Below the pieces are notes generated by a model, which was not told the origin of the DNA, ran no database searches, and worked only from the letters and a program-made list of their open reading frames with translations. 30,872 nt of DNA from CAIWXH01 sp964555675 (lineage in GTDB: Bacteria; Chloroflexota; Chloroflexia; Chloroflexales; Chloroflexaceae): the NCBI GenBank assembly GCA_964555675.1, contig CAZKTU010000059.1:1-30872 (forward strand), given 5' to 3'. Positions within the stretch are counted from its first letter, which is position 1; every line of letters starts with the position of its first letter. This document shows, in pieces, positions 23,831-30,872 of the stretch. Position numbers and translations under genes: made by a program.

Positions 23831-23858
23831 CCTTCATCCTTCAGCCTTCATCCTTTGC
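23824..23858 (-). repeat. ATGAAGG heptamer array at a gene start
   Basis: Five 7-bp units (plus strand CCTTCAT, CCTTCAT, CCTTCAG, CCTTCAT, CCTTTGC). On the minus strand they read as repeated ATGAAGG, giving three ATG codons and GAAGG ribosome-binding sequences. Only the innermost ATG (23830) opens the 737-codon frame. The ATG at 23851 is in that frame but meets TGA after five codons. Confidence 0.9.
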
Positions 23859-23867
23859 CAGGCCGGC

Positions 23868-23896
23868 ATGGTAGGGCCGCCCGTGCAGCTTGTCAA
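23868..23896 (-). promoter_or_regulatory. Promoter of the 737-residue membrane protein gene
   Basis: The minus strand reads TTGACA (23891-23896), 17 nt, TACCAT (23868-23873). The -35 box is one arm of the palindrome at 23891-23905. Confidence 0.7.
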
Positions 23897-23905
23897 CCGT
23901 TGACA
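23891..23905. promoter_or_regulatory. Palindromic operator candidate shared by two divergent promoters
   Basis: TGTCAAC-C-GTTGACA is a perfect 7-bp inverted repeat with a 1-nt centre. Its two arms contain the -35 boxes of the divergent promoters, so one bound protein could block or choose between both. Confidence 0.55.
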
Positions 23906-23929
23906 GAGGGGGTGCGACGAACATACAAT
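23900..23929 (+). promoter_or_regulatory. Promoter of the PAS-STAS gene
   Basis: TTGACA (23900-23905), an 18-nt spacer and TACAAT (23924-23929). The start point would be near 23936, only about 2 nt before the ATG at 23938. Confidence 0.75.
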
Positions 23930-23937
23930 GGCGAACC

Positions 23938-24792
23938 ATGAGCACAAGCGATGACACCAACTCCATAGGCGAGGCGACCCAGCGGCTCATCGACGATCTG
24001 CCGATCTCGCTGATGATCTATTCGCCCGACGGCCTGTTGCGCGCCATGAACCGCCGGGCCGAGGAGCTCTGGTCGGTCGGCCGGCACGAGATTGTGGGGC
24101 GCTTCAACGTGCTCGAGGACCCCCAGAGCATGGCCCAGGGCAGCCGCGAGCGTTTCGCGCGGGTGCTGGCCGGCGAGACGGTGCTCACCGACGCCCAGCT
24201 CTACGATACCTCGCAGGTCGACGTCGGGCGCAGGGGCGACCGGCAGATCTGGTTCAGGGCGCGCATGCTGCCCCTGCGCGGCGAGACGGGCCGCCCGAGC
24301 CATGTGGCCCTGCTGCACGAGGACGTGACCGACGAGGTGGCGGGCCGCGACGCCATGGCCGTCGCTCAGGCCGAGATCCAGGGCCAGCGCGATGCCATCG
24401 ACGCCCTGGCCAGCCCGATCATCCAGGTGTGGGACGGCATTCTCACGGTCCCCCTGGTCGGCGCCATGGACACGCGGCGGGCCCTGAATGTGGCCGAGCG
24501 CCTGCTCGAGGCGATCGTCGCCTTCCAGGCCGACATCGTGATCCTCGACATCACCGGCGTGCCCGTGGTCGACACCCAGGTGGCCAGCGCCCTGCTGCAG
24601 ACCGCCCGCGCGATCGCTCTGCTCGGCTGCCGGCCCGTGCTGGTGGGGGTGAGCGGCGAGGTCGCCCAGACCCTCGTGCAGCTCGGAATCGACCTCGGGC
24701 AGATCGTGACTCTGGCCAACCTCAAGGCCGGCCTGGTCTGGGCCTTCGCCGAGTTGGGGCTCGAGATCGGCACGCGCCAGCGGGGCGCATAG
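23938..24792 (+). CDS. PAS-STAS protein, RsbR-like stress-signalling regulator
   Basis: A 284-residue cytoplasmic protein. Residues 12-130 form a PAS domain (LIDDLPISLMIYSPDGLLRAMNRRAEELW). A short helix follows, then a STAS domain (about 158-275) starting SPIIQVWDGILTVPLVGAMD. DITGVPVVDTQVA (Thr206, Thr213) matches the region of RsbR-type stressosome proteins that is phosphorylated by RsbT kinases. The PAS part probably senses a ligand, redox state or light, and the STAS part passes this to a kinase/phosphatase partner; no such partner gene is in the window. The ATG at 23938 begins almost at the predicted transcription start with no Shine-Dalgarno, so the mRNA may be leaderless. Confidence 0.9.
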   Translation: MSTSDDTNSIGEATQRLIDDLPISLMIYSPDGLLRAMNRRAEELWSVGRHEIVGRFNVLEDPQSMAQGSRERFARVLAGETVLTDAQLYDTSQVDVGRRGDRQIWFRARMLPLRGETGRPSHVALLHEDVTDEVAGRDAMAVAQAEIQGQRDAIDALASPIIQVWDGILTVPLVGAMDTRRALNVAERLLEAIVAFQADIVILDITGVPVVDTQVASALLQTARAIALLGCRPVLVGVSGEVAQTLVQLGIDLGQIVTLANLKAGLVWAFAELGLEIGTRQRGA

Positions 24793-24821
24793 TAGGCGAG
24801 GCCTCTGAGCCGTATTTGGGT

Positions 24822-24889
24822 CGCCTCTGACGCCAGGCCGCCAGGGCGCAGAGCGAGACCTGGACTCTCGGTCCTCGGCATCAGAGGCG
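24822..24889. repeat. Inverted repeat between convergent genes
   Basis: CGCCTCTGA (24822-24830) and TCAGAGGCG (24881-24889) are exact complements around a 50-nt loop, between two genes that end here head-on. It might act as a bidirectional transcript end, but there is no T-tract. Confidence 0.3.
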
Positions 24890-24911
24890 GATGCACCTGT
24901 CCGCAAAGCTG

Positions 24912-26207
24912 TTACGGTGCGCGTTCGCTCAGCTCGCCGGGGACCACGAGGGCCGCGAGCTGCGTATGGGCCTCCTCGGGCGAGAGGCCGCCGTGTGAGC
25001 CTTTGAAGCGCACGGGGAAGCGCGAGTCGTCCCACCAGACCGTCTCGCCGGGGTAGGGCAGCACGACCAGGTCGCCGAGGCGCCCGAGGAAGGCCGGCGA
25101 GGGATCGGGCCCGAACAGCCCCGCCCGCACGAGCTCGGGCCCGGTGTAGACTGCGGCGCGTCCGGCGAGGGTCTCGGCGATGGCGGCGGCCATAGGTGCG
25201 CGCTGCTCCTCGTGGAGGTACAGAAACAGGTCGCGGCTCGACCCGCTGGGCGCGATCGGGCGACCGTCGGCGCCGCGGGGCGTGGCCGCCTCGAGGCCCG
25301 GGATGAGCCGGTTGAGCAGGTGGGCGCGGGTCGGCTCGATCGCGATCTGGCCGTGGTCGGCGGTGAGCAGCAGGGTGGTGGGCCGGGCGCGGGCGGCCAG
25401 GGCGGGCATGAGCAGCCGCTCGAGGGTGGTGAGTACAGCGTCGATCTCGGCCTCGACGTGGGGCGAGTCGGGCCCGTGGAGGTGGCTGATCGTGTCGACG
25501 CTGTCGACGTAGAGCAGGTGGTAGGCGGGGCCGTCCTCGGCGGCGAGGCGCTGGGCCAGCAGCGTGATCGCCTCGGGCAGGGTCCGGTAGGCGACCAGGT
25601 TCGAGCCGGCGCAAGCGGCGCCAGTGTAGGACGAGTGGGCGTAGGAGGCGTGCTGGTAGACGCTGGAGCGCACACCCCGCTCGGCCAGGCGCTGGTAGAG
25701 CGTGTCGCCCGCGATCAGGAACGATGGGTCGATCCCGGCCTCGGCGAGAGACTCGCGCGCCCGGTCGCCGGCGTACGAGTAGAGCAGGGGCGCGATCACG
25801 CGGCCCAGGCCCGGGTCGTAGAAGTACCACTCGAACACGCCCGAGGCGGCGGGGTGGCGCCCGGTGTGTATGGCGGTGACGTGGGCGGTGGTGGTCGAGG
25901 GGAACATAGTGGTCAGGCGCGAGACCACGCCCTCGGCGAGGAAGCGGCGCAGGAAGGGGTAGCGCTCGGCGCGGGGCGCGAAGAAGCGCCAGCCGAGGGC
26001 GTCGATCAGCAGCAGGACCACGCTCTCGTGGCGCTCACCCAGGCCGGCGAGGGCCGCGGGCGGGAGGGCCGGGCCGCCCCTGCCGGTCAGCAGCCGCTCG
26101 ACCGTGCCAGGGAGGCTGGCGAAGCCATAGCCGTCGTAGATCGGGCGGACAAAGCCCTCGCCGAAGCGGGCCGCCTCGACGGCGGCGACGGACTCAGGGT
26201 TCAGCAT
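24912..26207 (-). CDS. Alkaline phosphatase superfamily protein (nucleotide pyrophosphatase/phosphodiesterase type)
   Basis: A 431-residue metal-dependent phosphohydrolase of the type I phosphodiesterase family. The metal-binding Asp69 is in LLLIDALGWRFF, and the Thr nucleophile region is TTMFPSTTTAHVTAIHTG (about 99-116). YVDSVDTISHLHGPDSPH and TADHGQI supply the later Asp and His metal ligands, and a late HGGLS gives a further His. The ATG at 26207 follows AGAGG and agrees with the usual family start; a longer reading upstream lies in GC-rich spacer. There is no signal peptide, so it is probably cytoplasmic. The substrate is unknown. It lies 65 nt after the dihydroorotase gene, probably in one transcript. 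Confidence 0.9.
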   Translation of the reverse strand: MLNPESVAAVEAARFGEGFVRPIYDGYGFASLPGTVERLLTGRGGPALPPAALAGLGERHESVVLLLIDALGWRFFAPRAERYPFLRRFLAEGVVSRLTTMFPSTTTAHVTAIHTGRHPAASGVFEWYFYDPGLGRVIAPLLYSYAGDRARESLAEAGIDPSFLIAGDTLYQRLAERGVRSSVYQHASYAHSSYTGAACAGSNLVAYRTLPEAITLLAQRLAAEDGPAYHLLYVDSVDTISHLHGPDSPHVEAEIDAVLTTLERLLMPALAARARPTTLLLTADHGQIAIEPTRAHLLNRLIPGLEAATPRGADGRPIAPSGSSRDLFLYLHEEQRAPMAAAIAETLAGRAAVYTGPELVRAGLFGPDPSPAFLGRLGDLVVLPYPGETVWWDDSRFPVRFKGSHGGLSPEEAHTQLAALVVPGELSERAP

Positions 26208-26272
26208 AGACCTCTGGGGGTGTGGAGGCCGCTCCACATCTCCCCGCTGCGGGGCGCGGGCCCCGTGCTTCG

Positions 26273-27271
26273 TCACTGCACGTCGGCCACCTGCCAGGCC
26301 AGGGTTTGCCCGGCGTAGAAGGGCACGACGTCGCCGTAGCGGGCGGGCACCTGCCAGGGGCTGCGGGCCAGGGTGACGGTCTTGGCCGGCGGGGTCAGGC
26401 CGTAGACGCGCCTGGCATTGTCCGAGACGAAGGCCTGAAGCCGGTCGAGGGCCCCGTGGCGCTCGAAGAGCTCGGCGAGGGCGGGCAGGATGACCGGGGC
26501 GCTGAAGACCCCGGCGGCGCAGCCGGCGGCCTCTTTGCGCTCGACGGGGTGGGGCGCCGAGTCGCTGCCGAACATCAGGCGCGGGTGGGCGGCGAGGGCG
26601 GCGGCGAGTAGGGCGGCGCGATCTTCGGGGCGCTTGGCGATCGGCTTGCAGAAGAGGTGCGGGCTGAGCAGCCCGCCGGCCACATCGTCGAGGGTGATCA
26701 GCAGGTGGTGCAGTGTCACCGTGGCGGCGAGGTTCGGGAACTGATCGAGCAGGCCCACTGCCGCGGCCGTGGTGATATGCTCCATCACGATCGTGAGGCG
26801 CGGGAAGCGGCGGGCCCAGTCGGCGTAGGTGGGCAAGAACTCGGCCTCGCGGTCGAGCACGAAGCCGTGGCCCTCGCCGTGGACCAGCAGGGGGATGCCC
26901 AGGCGCTCCATGGCCGCGAGGGTCCCCTCGACGGCGCCGAAGTCGCGCACGCCTCCGGCGCTGTTGGTGGTCACGCCCTCGGGGTAGAGCTTGACGCCCA
27001 CGATGTGGGGGCGGGCCGCGGCGAGGGCGGCCTCGTCGTACGGCCTGAAGAAGAGGGTCATGAGTGGCGCGAAGCGGTGGGGCGCGACGGCGGCCTCGAC
27101 CTCGGCCCTATAGGCGGCCAGGCGCTCGAGGCCGTCGACGGGCGGCACGAGATTGGGCATGATCACGGCGCCGGCGAATTCGCGGGCGCTGAGCGGCGCG
27201 ACCAGGCGCAACATAGCGCCCTCGCGCAGGTGCAAGTGCATGTCGAGCGGCGAAGCGAGGCGTAGCTCCAC
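26273..27271 (-). CDS. pyrC: Dihydroorotase (PyrC type)
   Basis: Closes N-carbamoyl-aspartate to dihydroorotate in pyrimidine synthesis. The 332-residue length and motifs fit the short PyrC class: metal ligands His12 and His14 (DMHLHLREG), the carbamylated bridging Lys94 (VGVKLYPEGVTTNS), His131 (HGE), His165 (MEH) and the catalytic Asp237 (FGSDSAPH). The GTG at 27271 is chosen because AGGGGG lies about 5 nt upstream and the protein then begins MELRLASPLDMHLH as expected. It is read from an extended -10 promoter and is followed by the phosphatase-family gene. It is divergent from the SH3b protein gene. No other pyrimidine gene is in the window. Confidence 0.95.
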   Translation of the reverse strand: MELRLASPLDMHLHLREGAMLRLVAPLSAREFAGAVIMPNLVPPVDGLERLAAYRAEVEAAVAPHRFAPLMTLFFRPYDEAALAAARPHIVGVKLYPEGVTTNSAGGVRDFGAVEGTLAAMERLGIPLLVHGEGHGFVLDREAEFLPTYADWARRFPRLTIVMEHITTAAAVGLLDQFPNLAATVTLHHLLITLDDVAGGLLSPHLFCKPIAKRPEDRAALLAAALAAHPRLMFGSDSAPHPVERKEAAGCAAGVFSAPVILPALAELFERHGALDRLQAFVSDNARRVYGLTPPAKTVTLARSPWQVPARYGDVVPFYAGQTLAWQVADVQ

Positions 27272-27301
27272 GGTTCCCCCTGAGTGAGCGGCTCGGGGCG
27301 T

Positions 27302-27310
27302 ATTGTAGCA
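27302..27310 (-). promoter_or_regulatory. Extended -10 promoter of pyrC
   Basis: The minus strand reads TGCTACAAT with no recognisable -35 box 17 nt upstream, so recognition would depend on the TG extension. It lies 31 nt before the GTG start. Confidence 0.65.
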
Positions 27311-27370
27311 CGCTCGACGTTGACCTGGCCCTCCTGGGCGCGGCGTGAACGCAACGACGCCGAGAGAGTG

Positions 27371-27379
27371 TGCTATCAT
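27371..27379 (+). promoter_or_regulatory. Extended -10 promoter of the SH3b protein gene
   Basis: TGTGCTATCAT contains TG-C-TATCAT (27371-27379), without a clear -35 box, 35 nt before the ATG. It mirrors the pyrC promoter on the other strand. Confidence 0.65.
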
Positions 27380-27414
27380 GGCGCATGGACGTGCTATGTG
27401 TGCAGGAGGGCGGC

Positions 27415-28083
27415 ATGAGCGACCCCAGTCAGCAGCGAGGCCGGCGCGGGCAGACCCAGCGGCTTACGGGCACAGAGCGGGGCGGCGAGGTGAGGCGGAC
27501 GGAGCGGCTTTCGCCCGACGGCGACGAGTGGAGTCAGGCCGAGCCGGTGAACCCGGGCTGGCGCAGCGAGCGCTCGGGCAGCCGGCGGGCGGCCAAGCGG
27601 GGCGCCCTGCCCTCCTCGCCCCAGGAGTTCCAGCTCTGGCTGCAGGCGGGCGGCTGGCGTTACGTTGCGGGCATCGCCACGCTGCTGGTGGTCCTGCTGA
27701 TCGCCATGCTGGCCTTCACCCGCTCAGACGAGCGCGAGGCAGGCCTCGGCTTCGACCAGGTGGCGCCGACCTCGGCGAGCGACGCGGTCTTTGGCGGCAG
27801 CGGCGGCGACGCGCCCGCCGCGAGCCTGCCCACCGTGACCCTGCCCCCGCCCACGCCGGCGGCGCCCCAGCGGTTTGTGGTGTCTGGCACCGCCGGGCAG
27901 GGCCTCTTCCTGCGCCCGGCCCCCTCGACCGAGGGCAGCCCGCTGACCACCCTGCCCGACGGCACCGTGGTCGAGCAGGTCGGCGAGGATGTCGCCGGCG
28001 GCGACCGCATGTGGCGCCAGGTGCGCGCCCCCGACGGCCAGGAGGGCTACGTGGCCGTGGACTTCCTCACCCCGGCGCCCTGA
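27415..28083 (+). CDS. Membrane-anchored SH3b domain protein
   Basis: A 222-residue protein. The ATG at 27415 follows AGGAGGG by about 5 nt. Residues 1-80 are a polar, Arg-rich cytoplasmic part. A single membrane helix lies at about 84-101 (YVAGIATLLVVLLIAMLAF), then a Pro-rich linker (VTLPPPTPAAP), then a bacterial SH3 domain (about 155-222) with the pattern GLFLRPAPS..GSPLTTLPDGTVVEQVGED and WRQVRAPDGQEGYVAVDFL. SH3b domains often bind cell-wall peptides, so it may be a wall or surface sensor. There is no catalytic domain. It is divergent from pyrC, and an assembly gap starts 8 nt after the stop. Confidence 0.9.
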   Translation: MSDPSQQRGRRGQTQRLTGTERGGEVRRTERLSPDGDEWSQAEPVNPGWRSERSGSRRAAKRGALPSSPQEFQLWLQAGGWRYVAGIATLLVVLLIAMLAFTRSDEREAGLGFDQVAPTSASDAVFGGSGGDAPAASLPTVTLPPPTPAAPQRFVVSGTAGQGLFLRPAPSTEGSPLTTLPDGTVVEQVGEDVAGGDRMWRQVRAPDGQEGYVAVDFLTPAP

Positions 28084-28091
28084 GCGAGCAG

Positions 28092-28191
28092 NNNNNNNNN
28101 NNNNNNNNNNNNNNNNNNNNNNNNNNNNNNNNNNNNNNNNNNNNNNNNNNNNNNNNNNNNNNNNNNNNNNNNNNNNNNNNNNNNNNNNNNN
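28092..28191. other. Assembly gap of 100 N
   Basis: A 100-N placeholder between the convergent SH3b and lon genes. Any terminator or small gene between them would be hidden here. Confidence 0.99.
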
Positions 28192-28204
28192 GCTCTGACG
28201 GGTA

Positions 28205-30649
<2,445 letters not shown>

Positions 30650-30665
30650 AGCTGCCTCCGTGGGG

Positions 30666-30683
30666 GTCCGCCAAAGGGCGGAC
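30666..30683 (-). promoter_or_regulatory. Perfect hairpin at the 5' end of the lon mRNA
   Basis: GTCCGCC-CTTT-GGCGGAC has a 7-bp stem and a 4-nt loop. It begins about 4 nt after the predicted transcription start and ends 16 nt before the GTG. It could be an operator or a 5' stabilising stem; it does not match CIRCE. Confidence 0.6.
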
Positions 30684-30693
30684 AACTGGTCTG

Positions 30694-30702
30694 ATTATAG
30701 CA
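30694..30702 (-). promoter_or_regulatory. Extended -10 promoter of lon
   Basis: The minus strand reads GTGTGCTATAAT, that is TG-C-TATAAT (30694-30702), with no clear -35 box. Start expected near 30687. Confidence 0.8.
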
Positions 30703-30778
30703 CACGCACCCCCGCCTGAGAGGCCGTTTAGGGCACTAGAAAGCTGTGCATTCAGTGGCGTATAGGTAGGGTTACGGC

Positions 30779-30807
30779 TTGACAGGCTCAAGGCTTTCGG
30801 CTACAAT
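30779..30807 (+). promoter_or_regulatory. Promoter of the tRNA-Thr gene
   Basis: TTGACA (30779-30784), a 17-nt spacer and TACAAT (30802-30807). The start would be near 30814, about 16 nt before the tRNA. Confidence 0.85.
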
Positions 30808-30829
30808 CTTCGGGTGTCCGGCGCGCCGC

Positions 30830-30872
30830 GCCAATGTAGCTCAGTTGGTAGAGCAGCTGTTTCGTAAACAGC
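30830..30872 (+). tRNA. tRNA-Thr (anticodon CGT), 3' part beyond window
   Basis: The first 43 nt fit a tRNA: acceptor 5' arm GCCAATG, TA, D-arm GCTC-AGTTGGTA-GAGC, A, then the anticodon arm GCTGT-TTCGTAA-ACAGC. The loop places CGT at positions 34-36, reading the Thr codon ACG. The variable loop, T-arm and acceptor 3' arm lie outside the window. Confidence 0.93.

Noticed and set aside
30666..30683. lon leader hairpin as a CIRCE/HrcA operator
   Set aside because: CIRCE has arms TTAGCACTC and GAGTGCTAA with a 9-nt spacer; this hairpin has different arms and a 4-nt loop.

Overview
The window is a high-GC (roughly 70 %) bacterial draft scaffold with three 100-N gaps (3928-4027, 5743-5842, 28092-28191). 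Gene content points to Chloroflexota, probably class Chloroflexia. The clues are an XRE/NB-ARC/TPR regulator, secreted proteins ending in a Pro-rich linker plus a YLP..R tail, large GT-C-like membrane proteins, GTTGGTC and ATGAAGG heptamer arrays, and a SAM-I riboswitch ahead of metH. This placement is inferred from gene style, not from a marker phylogeny.

Left part (1-7138). A 5'-complete metH, cut by the window edge, is read leftward from a consensus promoter through a SAM-I riboswitch and an intrinsic terminator. To its right, on the plus strand, lie a secreted protein gene, a 67-bp interspersed repeat, a gap inside a heptamer array, and a GT-C membrane glycosyltransferase-like gene split by a gap.

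Centre (7155-16332). Seven minus-strand genes, spaced from a 4-nt overlap to 32 nt, form one operon. In transcription order they encode a Gfo/Idh sugar dehydrogenase (D-apiose-dehydrogenase-like), an SDR (gluconate-5-dehydrogenase-like), a GHMP (mevalonate-kinase-like) kinase, a cyclase-family hydrolase, an RPE-like/2-hydroxyacid dehydrogenase fusion, a D-apionate-lactonase-like protein and a Zn-dependent MDR dehydrogenase. A divergent FadR-type GntR regulator sits upstream. Both promoters carry the same 15-bp site TGGTATGATGTTTAC, the likely operator. The set reads as an oxidative sugar to lactone to sugar-acid catabolic pathway. It resembles the first steps of apiose degradation but has none of the known later enzymes of that route, which makes it the best candidate for an undescribed system here.

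Right part (16333-30872). There follow an XRE/STAND/TPR regulator and a secreted beta-propeller protein with a second, inverted copy of the 67-bp repeat abutting its stop codon. Next is a 600-bp region with a 57-bp tandem duplication and a strong minus-strand terminator, then a DUF3072 small protein. A large membrane protein gene starts inside an ATGAAGG heptamer array and is divergent from a PAS-STAS (RsbR-like) gene; the two promoters share one palindrome. The window ends with an alkaline-phosphatase-family enzyme, dihydroorotase, a membrane SH3b protein, Lon protease and the first 43 nt of tRNA-Thr(CGT).
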